64,000 nucleotides of DNA, taken from the NCBI RefSeq assembly GCF_030247195.1, contig NC_080671.1, forward strand, positions 212,144,851 through 212,208,850. Direction: 5' to 3'. Made by a program: the position numbers and the translations under genes. Below the pieces are notes generated by a model. That model was not told the DNA's origin. It saw only the letters and a list, made by a program, of their open reading frames with translations, and made no database searches. Position 1 is the stretch's first letter. Every line of letters begins with the position of its first letter. Below, piece after piece: positions 33,716 to 46,109 of the stretch. The DNA comes from Topomyia yanbarensis (lineage: Eukaryota > Arthropoda > Insecta > Diptera > Culicidae).

Positions 33716-34225
33716 TTGGCTATATACAACGAACTATGGAAGGATTTGGCAAAGTTACGGAACCCACGCATGGAATACCCTCAAAGCATGGTGGATTTCG
33801 TAGTGACTCTCGGAAATTTGGTGTCCAACATGTCCATGATACAGTGCGAGGATTATTTAACTAATCCGTTGCAGATGGCTGAACTTTTTTGCCGCTTATC
33901 ACTGAACTTGAGAGAACAATGGGCGGACAAGGAAGCAGAAGCAATGATTCCACAAGAAGGACGACCACGGCAAAAACTCACACTAAAGGAATTGCACGAG
34001 TTTTTGAAACCTCAACAGCAAAGGACAACACTTCTTATTGCACAAAAGGTGTGTCAATCAGAAAAGGAAAACCCGAAAAGTGAGCGCCAATCAAGAATCA
34101 ATATGCACGCTGAAAAAACATCTAGATCCCAAGCGAAATGTTCCTGTTGTAACCAACAACATTGGATAGTAGCATGCCCGGTCTTTAAAAAGATGAGTGT
34201 GAAAAAAGACGAGAACTGGCCCTAG
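33716..34225 (+). pseudogene. BEL/Pao gag, C-terminal part
   Basis: This frame carries an alpha-helical gag region (LWKDLAKLRNPRMEYPQSM, REQWADKEAEA, LKELHEFLKP) and the first zinc knuckle, CSCCNQQHWIVACPVF. In BEL elements the same order leads to a second knuckle and an HH..LH motif, which are found in the next frame. The N-terminal gag is missing, and a frameshift at about 34,215 ends the ORF before the second knuckle. Confidence 0.8.
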
Positions 34226-34233
34226 AGAAACGC

Positions 34234-35790
34234 ATGTGCTTTAATTGTTTACGCCAAGGACACTCCTTTAGAAACTGTCAAATGAGACCAAACTGCAGAA
34301 CAGAAGGATGTACAGCACATCATTACACCTTTCTTCACGTCAAACCAAAAACAAACGATGAAAAAACAGCCTCCCAAAGAGAGGAAACAAAACAAAAAAT
34401 AAAGGAATCCTCAGGACATTTAAAATATAACAAGAGGAATTCAGATAAGAAGGAAGTGAAAGAAATAGATGCACAAGCTCCAGCAGCGTCCAAAGCTTCC
34501 ACCTCGAAGGAACAAGAAGTTGAAGCTGTACGCACTAACATACATACTACCAAAAGAAATAAAGTCTACTACCAAATACTGCCGGTTACACTTTATGCGC
34601 AAGGAAGACAATTAGAAACCTTCGCATTTTTGGATCACGGCTCATCCAACAGTCTAATCCTTGACGACATGGCCAAAGATTTAGGTTTGCAAGGGCCAGT
34701 ATCACCATTATGCATAAAATGGACAAATGACTCCGTACACGAAGATAACGAAAGCCAAAGCGTATGTTTCAAAATATCGGGCAGCAACAAAATTCGATAC
34801 AAAATGGAAAGTGTACGCACAGTAAATAAATTATCCTCACCACGACAGACACATGACTACAAGGATCTTCATGAAAATTACAACCATCTTAAAAACCTTC
34901 CTATACAAGGATACGAGAATGCTGAGCCGACATTACTTATTGGACTTGATCATTTTCGACTTTTAACAGCAACAAAACAGAGAGCAAGCAAGGTCGGTCC
35001 GGTTGCCGCTAACACACCGATCGGATGGGTCATTTACGGAAGGACCCACTCTCGACATCAAGAAGAAATATATTCTTGTATAGTAGAGGAGCAAGTCTCA
35101 CTACGAGAAGAAATGATTGGATGTGCAGGAGGAACGTATCCTTCACTTGACGACACATCTCGAGCCGAGGCAACAAGAGAACACTGGAAAAAGGCTCAAA
35201 TGGCAACTACTAAATTTTGGGATCGGTGGAGTGCAGAATACCTTCCTAATCTGAACAAACGAGAAAAATTGAAACAGAACTCAGAACCACTCCAGCCTGA
35301 TGATGTCGTTGTTTTTCCAGACGAACAACGGAAAGGGAAGTTTCACAAGGGAATTATTACCGAAGTAAGGAAGGCGCAGGCTGGTCAAACAAGGTCTGCG
35401 GTCGTTCGTACTGAAAACTCTAAATTAGTTAAGCCAACTGTAAAATTGGCCAAATTAGACGTAAAGGCAGATACGGTATTCACCGGTTACATACAGGAAA
35501 TATCACCAAAACGAAAAGACGTCTTCCCGCAAAATAGTAGCTCAAATGCAAAGGCAAATTTGACAGATTGGGGTAAGCGGCAGAAAATCGACATAGAGCT
35601 AGTAAAACAACTAGCAGAAAAGCACAAAGCCGCTCATCCAACCAAACCGAAAAAGAAAACTATTCGAGCTAGGCCAAACATGTGGGCAAAAATGCTCGTC
35701 ACTACAGCAGCAGTACTATTTTTAAATACAAAAATTTTGGAACCAGCCGAGAAAAAGAGGAAAGGGAATTTTTGGATTCGGAGGCGATGA
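34234..35790 (+). pseudogene. BEL/Pao zinc knuckle - protease - DUF5641 fusion (pol core deleted)
   Basis: The ORF opens with the second knuckle CFNCLRQGHSFRNC and a C-C-HH-LH motif. At residues ~125-145 a retroviral-type protease site reads FAFLDHGSSNSLI. The protease-like part ends with PIGWVIYG. It then jumps at residues ~300-310 to a DUF5641-type integrase tail (KFWDRWSAEYLPNL, DVVVFPDEQRKGKFHKG). Reverse transcriptase, RNase H and the integrase DDE core, normally ~1,000 residues, are gone without breaking the frame. The last ~100 residues are basic and include a short hydrophobic stretch (MLVTTAAVLFL) that may be an env leader. I infer a non-autonomous derivative. Confidence 0.85.
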
Positions 35791-35818
35791 TCCGACAGAG
35801 CAAATCAAGGCTATCCGA

Positions 35819-37061
35819 ATGAACGAAGAACAAAAAATTCATGACGTCACACATAGCATGAATCAGCTAAGGGAAAGAACCCTGCAACAAAACAATCAAT
35901 TTGAACAACGGATTCACCACGCATTAGATGGAATCAAACTTTTGAACAAACAGTTCGCGATGAACTATGCAGAAACTTTAGCCAACCATCTGATGGACAC
36001 AATAATGATGGCTAAACAACTGATCGAGAGTATTCTCACACGTCACAGAAAATTGAAACCTATGCCCGTCACCATAGAAGAAAGAGACGAATTCATCCAA
36101 CAAGCGAACCTACGACTTCCTGAAAATCACTACATACCCGAAGATGAGTCTGCAACCCATTACAAACTCAAAATAAAGAATGATTCGTATCAGATCACGA
36201 TGAGATCTATTGTGATACTAAGAGAATCATTCGAAAATTTCAAGGTTATAGCTATACCAGACTTTGAAAATAGAACAAAAATTCATGATGATCAACCGAG
36301 AATCGCCATCAATCAGCACAACCAGTATTTCTATCCCTCTAATGAGGCAAGGAAACTAAACGAAACACACTTCCTCTCCTTCAAGCCAACAATACAGATG
36401 GAAATGTCATGCGTGCCAGTAGCAATATTTCACAAGCATCCCGTAAGAAACTGCAATATTACAACTCTCGATAGCCTGCCCACCGATTACGCGGAAGTAA
36501 TCATATTATCACAACCGAACACACTGCTATACTACGCAAAAGATCCAAATACAATCACGATACTCTGCAATAAGGAAATCAATTTCACCTCATACAATAT
36601 AGCGGTTGTAAAATTAGATCCTGGCTGTGAACTACGAATCAGGCACAGCGTAACGTACGCTAGCATCAGCGGAACCTCAAAGGAACAAAAAATTTACTTC
36701 AAACGCCACGATCAAATACCTCAATGGAAAAACGACAAATTCAATGCGTCAGAAGACACTTGGGAAACAACAACCTGAACCGATAGCTGCAACCCATTCA
36801 ATCTATCATAACGATCCTGAAACAAAGACGATAAATCATCATGTTCCGGTCATAGCAACAGTGGTATCATCAGTACTTGTTGTGGCCACGATAATCAGCG
36901 CCCTTTACTATAAGAAAGGCAGTCGACGTTACACCATTAGAACATCGAGCAGACCAACTCCACTTCCAAGACGACCACCGAGAATAATTCCACGAACAAC
37001 AGCTGCAAATAGTGTTACACAAATTTTAAGCAAGTGCATTAATAACTTAAACAAATATTAA
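35819..37061 (+). pseudogene. Env-like glycoprotein ORF of the BEL/Pao element, frameshifted
   Basis: The first frame (35,819-36,778) has an amphipathic, heptad-like helix near its start, several potential N-glycosylation sites and paired cysteines. The second frame (36,744-37,061) supplies a membrane anchor of ~20 hydrophobic residues and a short basic tail. Just upstream, in a different frame from the preceding ORF, is a dibasic site followed by a Gly/Phe-rich segment, the layout of a class I-type fusion protein. At least two frameshifts separate these parts, so no functional protein is expected. Env ORFs are known from some insect BEL/Pao elements (for example roo). Confidence 0.65.
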
Positions 37062-37244
37062 CCTAAAAGATAGGAACATTATCATTTATCAAATATTAAA
37101 CTAGGCTCCAAAACATAAATCATTAGTAAGTAACAAAAGCAAATATTAAATTAACCTATATAATTAGATAGACATCGAGAATCTCGACAAGCAAAGATGA
37201 CCATCGGCGCGTCGGCTAGTTTTTTGTAAGATCTATGGGATAGA

Positions 37245-37673
37245 CTTACGGGGGGCAATATGTCGCCGACGCAAAATCTCAAACAGCTGTTCGAAGCGAG
37301 CACAAAAAAACCTTTCGGCAGAATCAAAACAAACCGCCGCAACATAGAACAGTTCGTTCTGACCTAAAGAAACAGAAGGAAAATCAAATTACATTCGAGT
37401 GCGCCCAACGATAAGTCAATGCGCGCTCACGCAAGGGTCATATATGCTTCGTCGGCATTTTCGGTTCCACTGCCGGTCACAGCGCATTCGAAGACGGTAA
37501 TTATATCGATATTTGCCTTCGCGCGGTGCCTTGGATAATAAAACATTTGCGCAGAGTTGACAATAATATTCGTTGTTAACATTCTGTACCAAAACAAATC
37601 CAAATAAAATCGATTCAAAAATCGATTATTTGTAAATAGCTAGCTGTAGGAAAGTAGGTATATAAACCAAAAA
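37245..37673 (+). repeat. Polypurine tract and partial LTR, first copy
   Basis: ACGGGGGGCAATA at about 37,248-37,260 is a polypurine tract directly before TGTCGCCGACG. The LTR runs to TATAAACCAAAAA (37,673), where the interspersed repeat starts. The LTR remainder is absent in this copy because the tandem duplication breakpoint falls inside the repeat. Confidence 0.82.
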
Positions 37674-39150
37674 CCTGTTTTAATCCACCTAGCGGTGCAA
37701 TTGTGCCTTTCTCATTTCTCTAAACTATGGCACGGAGGCTTTTTATGTTCAACATAATTGTGGAAATGTCCATTACATTCTTAGTACACTTTGCACTTAT
37801 ACACAATGGCATGCCAGCCACGAACTTGATGAGCTATTTGTCGACGGTGAAACACTTGAAACAAAAAAATATCATACTCCATTAGCCTAATCAGCATTAG
37901 ATCAATGTTATCTGCTTGCTAACTCATTTTGTCATGCGGGGGTGGGTATGTGAGGAGGGCGAAAGTCCCATGAACGAACGACTCCCCAGCTTAAATTGGT
38001 ATGCTTTGTGATATAGTGGTGGTTTAAAGATGATGGGGTTGAAAGGTAGGGTATGAGGGCTGGATTTTTAAAGCAGGGGAGTGAACAGTAGAGGGGGGGG
38101 GGGTGTAACCCCTCTCCGTAAACCATCAACTACGCCCCTGTTTAAATCCAGAAACCTTATGCGAGTCGAAAAAAAATTTGGCCCTCCGGGATTAGGTTGA
38201 CGTTTTTCAGAGTGATTGCATAACCTTTCTATATGAGAAAGGCAAAAATGTGCCAAAATCCAAAAAAGTGAATCGTCGTCAAATTTTTTTCGAGTTTGCA
38301 TCAAATCTCGACGTTTTATGCACCTTGAACACATTTAGCATCAAAAATAAAAATTCTATTTTTAATTTTTCCTATAGTTTATATGAGAAATTTCTGTGTG
38401 GCCGCACTCTGAAACCCGTAATTCCGGAACCAGAATTCCGATCGATCCAAAATTCAATAGCAGCCGATGGGAAGGTTGCACCTTTCATTTGAGACTAAGT
38501 TTGGGCAAATCGGTCCAGCCATCCCTGAGAAAAATGAGTGACATTATTTGACACATACGCACATACATACACACACACATACACACACACACATACATAC
38601 ACACACATACAGACTTTTTCCGATCTCGACGAACTGAATCGAATGGGATATGACACTCGGCCCTCCGGGCCGGGATTAGATTGACGTTTTCAGAGTGATT
38701 GCATAACCTTTCTATATGAGAAAGGCAAAAATGTGCCAAAATCCAAAAAAGTGAATCGTCGTCAAATTTTTTTCGAGTTTGCATCAAATCTCGACGTTTT
38801 GTGCACCTTGAACACATTTAGCATCAAAAATAAAAATTCTATTTTTAATTTTTCCTATAGCTTATATGAGAAATTTCTGTGTGGCCGCACTCTGAAATCC
38901 GTAATACGGAACCAGAATTCCGATTGATCCAAAATTCAATAGCAGCCGATGGGAAGGTTGCACCTTTCATTTGAGACTAAGATTGGGCAAATCGGTCCAA
39001 CCATCTCTGAGAAAAATGAGTGACATTATTTGACACATACGCACATACATACACACACACATACACACACATACATACACACACATACAGACTTTTTCCG
39101 ATCTCGACGAACTGAATCGAATGGGATATGACGAACTGAATCGAATGGAA
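37674..39150 (+). repeat. Interspersed repeat with CA/CATA microsatellite, first copy
   Basis: It starts CCTGTTTTAATCCACCTAGC and contains a ~530-bp left part with a long G-run (about 38,091). About two ~483-bp monomers follow, marked by ATAACCTTTCTATATGAGAA at 38,220 and 38,704. Each monomer holds a (CA)n/(CATA)n tract and ends with TCGACGAACTGAATCGAATG and CGGCCCTCCGGGCC. ORFs across it are spurious. Confidence 0.85.
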
Positions 39151-40174
39151 ATTTCAAGGTTATAGCTATACCAGACTTTGAAAATAGAACAAAAATTCAT
39201 GATGATCAACCGAGAATCGCCATCAATCAGCACAACCAGTATTTCTATCCCTCTAATGAGGCAAGGAAACTAAACGAAACACACTTCCTCTCCTTCAAGT
39301 TAACAATACAGATGGAAATGTCATGCGTGCCAGCAGCAATATTTCACAAGCATCCCGTAAGAAACTGCAATATAACAACTCTCGATAGCCTGCCCACCGA
39401 TTACGCGGAAGTAATCATATTATCACAACCGAACACACTGCTATACTACGCAAAAGATCCAAATACAATCACGATACTCTGCAATAAGGAAATCAATTTC
39501 ACCTCATACAATATAGCGGTTGTAAAATTAGATCCTGGCTGTGAACTACGAATCAGGCACAGCGTAACGTACGCTAGCATCAGCGGAACCTCAAAGCAAT
39601 AAAAAATTTACTTCAAACGCCACGATCAAATACCTCAATGGAAAAACGACAAATTCAATGCGTCAGAAGACACTTGGGAAACAACAACCTGAACCGATAG
39701 CTGCAACCCATTCATTCTATCATAACGATCCTGAAACAAAGACGATAAATCATCATGTTCCGGTCATAGTAACAGTGGTATCATCAGTACTTGTTGTGGC
39801 CACGATAATCAGCGCCCTTTACTATAAGAAAGGCAGTCGACGTTACACCATTAGAACATCGAGCAGACCAACTCCATTTCCAAGACGACCACCGAGAATA
39901 ATTCCACGAACAACAGCTGCAAATAGTGTTACACAAATTTTAAGCAAGTGCATTAATAACTTAAACAAATATTAACCTAAAAGATAGGAACATTATCATT
40001 TATCAAATATTAAACTAGGCTCCAAAACATAAATCATTAGTAAGTAACAAAAGCAAATATTAAATTAACCTATATAATTAGATAGACATCGAGAATCTCG
40101 ACAAGCAAAGATGACCATCGGCGCGTCGGCTAGTTTTTTGTAAGATCTATGGGATAGACTTACGGGGGGCAATA
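39151..40174 (+). pseudogene. Second copy of env-like C-terminal region
   Basis: Direct duplicate of 36,237-37,260 with few substitutions (for example SFKP to a stop-altered SFKL context near 39,300 and a TAA at 39,600 where the first copy reads on). It holds the env C-terminal ectodomain, the anchor at 39,658-39,975 and the polypurine tract. It is a fragment with no start of its own. Confidence 0.8.
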
Positions 40175-42660
40175 TGTCGCCGACGCAAAATCTCAAACAG
40201 CTGTTCGCAGCGAGCACAAAAAAACCTTTCGGCAGAATCAAAACAAACCGCCGCAACATAGAACAGTTCGTTCTGACCTAAAGAGACAGAAGGTAAATCA
40301 AATTACATTCGAGTGCGCCCAACGATAAGTCAATGCGCGCTCACGCAAGGGTCATATATGCTTCGTCGGCATTTTCGGTGCCACTGCCGGTCACAGCGCA
40401 TTCGAAGACGGTAATTATATCGATATTTGCCTTCGCGCGGTGGCTTGGATAATAAAACATTTGCGCAGATTTGACAATAATATTCGTTGTTAACATTCTG
40501 TACCAAAACAAATCCAAATAAAATCGATTCAAAAATCGATTATTTGTAAATAGCTAGCTGTAGGAAAGTAGGTATATAAACTAAAAACCTGTTTTAATCC
40601 ACCTAGCGGTGCAATTGTGCCTTTCTCATTTCTCTAAACTATGGCACGGAGGCTTTTTATGTTCAACATAATTGTGGAAATGTCCATTACATTCTTAGTA
40701 CACTTTGCACTTATACACAATGGCATGCCAACCACGAACTTGATGAGCTATTTGTCGACGGTGAAACACTTGAAACAAAAAAATATCATACTCCATTAGC
40801 CTAATCAGCATTAGATCAATGTAATCTGCTTACTAACTCATTTTGTCATGCGGGGGTGGGTATGTGAGGAGGGCGAAAGTCCCATGAACGAACGACTCCC
40901 CAGCTTAAATTGGTATGCTTTGTGATATAGTGGTGGTTTAAAGATGATGGGGTTGAAAGGTAGGGTATGAGGGCTGGATTTTTAAAGCAGGGGAGTGAAC
41001 AGTAGAGGGGGGGGGGGTGTAACCCCTCTCCGTAAACCATCAACTACGCCCCTGTTTAAATCCAGAAACCTTATGCGAGTCGAAAAAAAATTTGGCCCTC
41101 CGGGATTAGGTTGACGTTTTTCAGAGTGATTGCATAACCTTTCTATATGAGAAAGGCAAAAATGTGCCAAAATCCAAAAAAGTGAATCGTCGTCAAATTT
41201 TTTTCGAGTTTGCATCAAATCTCGACGTTTTATGCACCTTGAACACATTTAGCATCAAAAATAAAAATTCTATTTTTAATTTTTCCTGTAGTTTATATGA
41301 GAAATTTCTGCGTGGCCGCACTCTGAAATCCGTAATTCCAGAACCAGAATTCCGATCGATCCAAAATTCAATAGCAGCCGATGGGAAGGTTGCACCTTTC
41401 ATTTGAGACTAAGTTTGGGCAAATCGGTTCAGCCATCTCTGAGAAAAATGAGTGACATTATTTGACACATACGCACATACATACACACACACATACATAC
41501 ACACATACACACATACATACACACACACATACAGACTTTTTCCGATCTCGACGAACTGAATCGAATGGGATATTACACTCGGCCCTCCGGGCCGGGATTA
41601 AGTTGACGTTTTCAGAGTGATTGCATAACCTTTCTATATGAGAAAGGCAAAAATGTGCCAAAATCCAAAAAAGTGAATCGTCGTCAAATTTTTTTCGAGT
41701 TTGCATCAAATCTCGACGTTTTATGCACCTTGAACACATTTAGCATCAAAAATAAAAATTCTATTTTTAATTTTTCCTATAGTTTATATGAGAAATTTCT
41801 GTGTGGCCGCACTCTGAAACCCGTAATTCCGGAACCAGAATTCCGATCGATCCAAAATTCAATAGCAGCCGATGGGAAGGTTGCACCTTTCATTTGAGAC
41901 TAAGTTTGGGCAAATCGGTCCAGCCATCTCTGAGAAAAATGAGTGACATTATTTGACACATGCGCACATACATACACACACATACACACACATACACACA
42001 CATACACACATACATACACACACACACATACAGACTTTTTCCAATCTCGACGAACTGAATCGAATGGGATATGACACTCGGCCCTCCGGGCCATCTCTGA
42101 GAAAAATGAGTGACATTATTTGACACATACGCACATACATACACACACACACATACATACACACACACATACAGGCTTTTTCCGGTCTCGACGAACTGAA
42201 TCGAATGGGATATGACACTCGGCCCTCCGGGCCGGGGTTAGGCTGACGTTTTTCAGAGTGATTGCATAACCTTTCTATATGAGAAAGGCAAAAATTGTAT
42301 AATAAAATCAAGTTGAAAACGAGCAATCGTGAGTAGTACTTCACTCCCGTCACAAATCCTTTACTTCGTGTACAGACCCTGGAGTTCTTCGTTGGTTTTT
42401 CCACCTTGATAAATCCAAAGTCAAATTACTTCCTTGTTTGTAACGCAAGCGGGGAAGCAAATTGTCTTACGACCAGAATTAGTATTGGTTTGTTACGCAG
42501 AACGATACTAACTGGACGAAGAATTCCCGGCTTATTAAGCTATAGCGTGTGGTATTTGTAACACAGGTGCCACAAACTATACTTAGTCTAGAATTAGAAG
42601 TGGCTTGTACCGCAGGACGCTTCTAACTAGACTCAGCACCTCCTTCTGCGGCGTAAGATC
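40175..42660 (+). repeat. 3' LTR of the BEL/Pao element, split by the interspersed repeat
   Basis: LTR halves are 40,175-40,587 and about 42,290-42,660. The uninterrupted 5' LTR reads AACCAAAAAATTGTATAATA, so the repeat entered an A-run and duplicated ~5 A. Comparison with the 5' LTR also shows a small insertion (about 42,355-42,376) and a missing terminal ~16 bp. Differences between the LTRs are few, which suggests a fairly young element. Confidence 0.85.
40588..42289 (+). repeat. Interspersed repeat with CA/CATA microsatellite, second copy
   Basis: Same unit as 37,674-39,150 (offset 2,914), but complete at its right end: it closes with CTTTCTATATGAGAAAGGC before the LTR resumes. CCTTTCTCAT near the left end and ATGAGAAAGGC at the right end are inverted. 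About 2.3 monomers are present. Confidence 0.85.
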
Positions 42661-44388
42661 CTGCACGTTAAGGCAACTTGCAGACGATGGCGTGGTGTCT
42701 GTTACGGGATCCAAAGCTGTCGATCTACAAGGACCAACACAGAATACCTTGGACAATTTGTCTGCTTGGGCTATTAAGCTGGATATCGAATTCTCCACGG
42801 AGAAAACTGAGTTAGTTGTATTGTCTAGGAAGCGTGAACCAGCACAACTACAGCTTCTATTAATGGGTCAAACTATCGCTCAGGTCTTCACAGTAAAATA
42901 TCTAGGGGTCTGGTTCGACTCGAAAGGTACTTGGGGATGCCATGTTCGGTGTCTGAAACAGAAATGCCAGCAAAGGATCAACTTTCTTCGTACAATAACC
43001 GGAACATGGTGGGGTGCCCATTCAGGAGACCTAATTAGGTTGTATCAAACAACGATACTGTCGGTAATGGAATACGGATGCTTCTGCTTTCGCTCCGCCG
43101 CGAACATACATTTCATCAAACTCGAAAGAATTCAGTATCGTTGTTTGCGTATCGCCTTAGGGTGCATGCAGTCGACCCATACGATGAGTCTCGAAGTGCT
43201 GGCGGACGTTCTCCCGTTGAAAAATCGATTTTGGGAACTCTCTTATCGATTGCTCATTCGATGCGATATCTTGAACCCGGTGGTGATTGAAAATTTCGAA
43301 AGGCTTGTTGAGCTCAATTCTCAGGCCCGTTTCATGTCCCTGTACTTTGACTACATGGCGCAGAATATTAACCCTTCTTCTTACAATCCCAACCGTGTGC
43401 ATTTAATAAATACTTCTGAATCTACTGTTTTCTTCGACACATCCATGAAAGACGAGATTATTGAAATTCCGGACCACATACGCCCACAAGTGGTTCCAAA
43501 CATTTTTTATAATAAATTCCGAGAAGTCGACTGTTCTAAGATGTTTTATACTGACGGATCAAACCTCGAAGGGTCCACTGGCTTCGGTATTTTCAATCAA
43601 AAGTTCACCGCCTCCTACAAACTCAGTGACCCTGCTTCAGTTTACGCCGTAGAACTAGCTGCCATTCAGTATACCCTTGGAGTCATTGAAACATTACCCG
43701 CAGGCCATTACTTCATCGTTTCGGATAGCCTCAGTTCCATTGACGCTATTTGCTCGATGAAACATGGAAAGCACTCCTCGTATTTTTTGGAGAAAATACG
43801 GGAGCTACTGAGTGCTTTATCTGACAACTCTTTCCAGATTACCTTGGTATGGGTCCCTTCTCATTGCTCCATTCCGGGCAATGAGAGGGCGTACTCCTTA
43901 GCTAAGGTGGGTGCCTTAGAAGGAGACGTTTACGAAAGACCAATTTGCTTCAGAGAATTTTTCAGTATTACTCATCAGAGAATCCTCGAAAGTTGGCTTC
44001 GTGGAGCAGTGGGGAGCTAGGAAGGTGGCTACATTCGATAATCCCTAAGGTATCGACGAAACCTTGGTTCAAGGGGATGGATGTGGGTCGTGACTTCATT
44101 CGAGTGATATCCCGACTCATGGCAAACCATTACACGCTGGATGCACATCTCCGGCGTATTGGGCTCGTGGATAGTGGTATCTGCGCTTGTGGCGACGGCT
44201 ATCACGACATCGAGCACATTGTCTGGGAGTGCACCGAGTACAGTTCCACCAGGTCTCGGCTAATGGATACCCTGCGGGCCCGAGGAAGACCACCCAACGT
44301 CCCGGTTCGAGATGTGCTGGCAAGCCACGATGTCCTCTATATGTCCCTTATATACACCTTTGTGAAAACCATCAATATACAAGTCTAA
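42661..44388 (+). pseudogene. I-like ORF2, copy B, catalytic RT box, thumb and RNase H
   Basis: Resumes the ORF2 cut at 32,673. The RT box is RQLADDG with both Asp present, followed by the FDSKGTWGCH and WWGAHSGDL blocks. RNase H follows at 43.5-43.9 kb with YTDGSN, VELAAIQ, SDSLSS and WVPSHCSIPGNE. The last catalytic Asp is lost: GNERAYSLAK here versus GNEKADSLAK and GNEEADSLAK in copies A and C. A frameshift near 44,000 moves the C-terminus to another frame, which ends at 44,388 and includes a C-H-C-type zinc motif (CACGDGYHDIEH..C). Confidence 0.9.
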
Positions 44389-45211
44389 CTGCCCCTTCTT
44401 ATTTTCCTTATCATTCTCAGAACCCTCTTCCACCTGTATCAAAGCATCTGTATCGAATGAGCCAACAAACACGGGACCTACGGCACAAACATAACACGCT
44501 TGACTCGAAATGTACCCGATCCACATCTGAGCCGTACTACGAAATCGTCTGGAAATCCCCTGCTATCTTGAGAAGGACCACCCGGCGTCCCAGTACATGA
44601 TTCCCCTGATGAAGGCCACCCGAGTTTGTAATCCATCAGTTGATCTCACGATGCCTGAAACTGAAATAATTTTCTCTCCCTGCCATCTTTGTCTACCCTC
44701 CCTCCCCTGACTCTTATACACAGAAGTAACACCCCTACTCCCCCCCCCCCCCCCGAATATCTTCACGAAGCATTTAGCTCTTTTTGTCTCTTCTAGTTTT
44801 AACTGTTATATTATATAATCTCGTTGAAAATGCCCAACTCTACTACCCACAAAAATAACTCTAATTACGAATCTTTAAAAATTCAATCATGCCCTCTAGT
44901 TATTCCTACTTTTAAGATAGTCGTAAAAATTGTCCGCCTTAGTTGAACATTATTTGCTCCAATAATCTCACTGATAAAAATGTCAAACCATATTACCACA
45001 AAAACTAAAAGACCCCCTTAATCTTACGAAAATAATATTATCCCCTTGTGTAGATATATAAGATAGCTATAAAATCGCATTAGTTTCATTTAAAAAAAAA
45101 ATCAATATGTAATCCCCTAGTTTTAAGCAATTTAAAATGTAAAACAAAACAAAATTGGCACCTTTAAGCTAACGCAACGTGCCTTTTCAAATAAACGAAT
45201 TGAACAAAAAA
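44389..45211 (+). other. 3' UTR of I-like copy B
   Basis: Non-coding tail with a run of 14 C at about 44,740. It ends CTAACGCAACGTGCC..AAATAAACGAATTGAAC and an A-run, matching the ends of copies A and C. Confidence 0.8.
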
Positions 45212-45224
45212 ACGACTCACCGCC

Positions 45225-46109
45225 AAAAAGATTTTGTGAATGAATGTATAAACATTTACATTTCACAAGAGGTCCATTGTTGCCTTACCTTCAAAATCGT
45301 AAACCAAAATCACTTTCGGTTTAACCACTTTATACCAGACGCCCCGTTAAGGAAAACATGCAAAACTAATGCGTTATGTTTGTTTAAGATTTTTATTGTT
45401 TTATGCTCAATTATGTAGTTGATTTTATACTAAAATAGATTAGGAATATTGTTGTTGGGTCGTTGTATGAGATAATTTTAAAAATGATTAATATGTGATA
45501 TTTGTATTCTGTCGATAAATGATTGCTGAAGAGAGATTCTTGCAGTTCCACAAAAATGTTGGACGAATGCTTTTTAAGTTTCTGACGCTTTTTAAATCTT
45601 GTTTTCAGTTTAGTTACTTATCGTTTGTACGTCGTACTCTTAACTCCATTCTTTTTGAAAACCTTGAAACTTTGCATTTAATTTACCGATGGTGCTCGTC
45701 AACATTTTAAAAATGTCAAACGTTGTACTATGTGCAACAGCCCATGGAAAAGGTGCTTGCGACGAAGCCATTATTTGTCGAGCAAGTTTCCAAATGATCA
45801 ATGATGATCAAATTTCGACCGCAACTGAGTCGTAAGAGGTGGAAAGGAAAGCTTCTTTGCTACGCAATGTTTCAAGTTCAAATCTCAGAATAACACAGGA
45901 AACGTGCCAATCGAACCAATTTATTCTGATGCAAGAGCAGGGAAAAATCCACAGAATTGTTTCGAAAAATATCAAACCATACCTGGAACACAATCATTTC
46001 ACTATGTTGAGAGGAACGTGGACTTCAAATTAAAATTGAAGATCTTTTCTTCCGGTGACACTTTTAAATGATTAAGTCAATATCAATCTGAAATTAAACA
46101 TTCATCTAA
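45225..46109. other. Flanking DNA, no gene seen
   Basis: Before copy B inserted this was continuous with about 29,090-29,163. No domain is recognised in the short ORFs. Confidence 0.5.

Larger units (their letters stand above)
32674..42660 (+). mobile_element. BEL/Pao LTR retrotransposon, internally deleted, with env-like ORF and duplicated 3' end
   Basis: LTRs begin TGTCGCCGA at 32,674, 37,261 and 40,175. Gag zinc knuckles, a BEL-type protease and a DUF5641-like integrase tail identify the superfamily. Reverse transcriptase, RNase H and the integrase core are absent. The segment 36,237-39,150 (env, 3' LTR start and repeat insertion) is duplicated directly at 39,151-42,060, offset 2,914 bp. 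At the right junction the last ~16 bp of the LTR, the target duplication and ~50 bp of I-like ORF2 are missing, so one deletion probably removed all three. Confidence 0.9.
29177..45211 (+). mobile_element. I-like non-LTR retrotransposon, copy B, full length, split by a BEL/Pao element
   Basis: The element is flanked by ACGACTCACCACC (29,164-29,176) and ACGACTCACCGCC (45,212-45,224), a 13-bp target duplication with one mismatch. Without the BEL/Pao insert (32,674-42,660) it is about 6.05 kb: 5' UTR, ORF1, ORF2 and a 3' UTR ending AAATAAACGAATTGAAC plus a short A-run. About 50 bp of ORF2 are missing at the BEL/Pao junction. Frameshifts, an ORF1 stop and a lost RNase H residue make it inactive. 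Confidence 0.93.

Noticed and set aside
35819..37061. Env-like ORF as evidence of a recent retroviral infection.
   Set aside because: It is part of a BEL/Pao element with frameshifts and a deleted pol; no independent virus is indicated.
38485..42404. Cys/Val-rich minus-strand ORFs over the CA/CATA tracts.
   Set aside because: They are microsatellite translations inside the interspersed repeat, repeated with each monomer.
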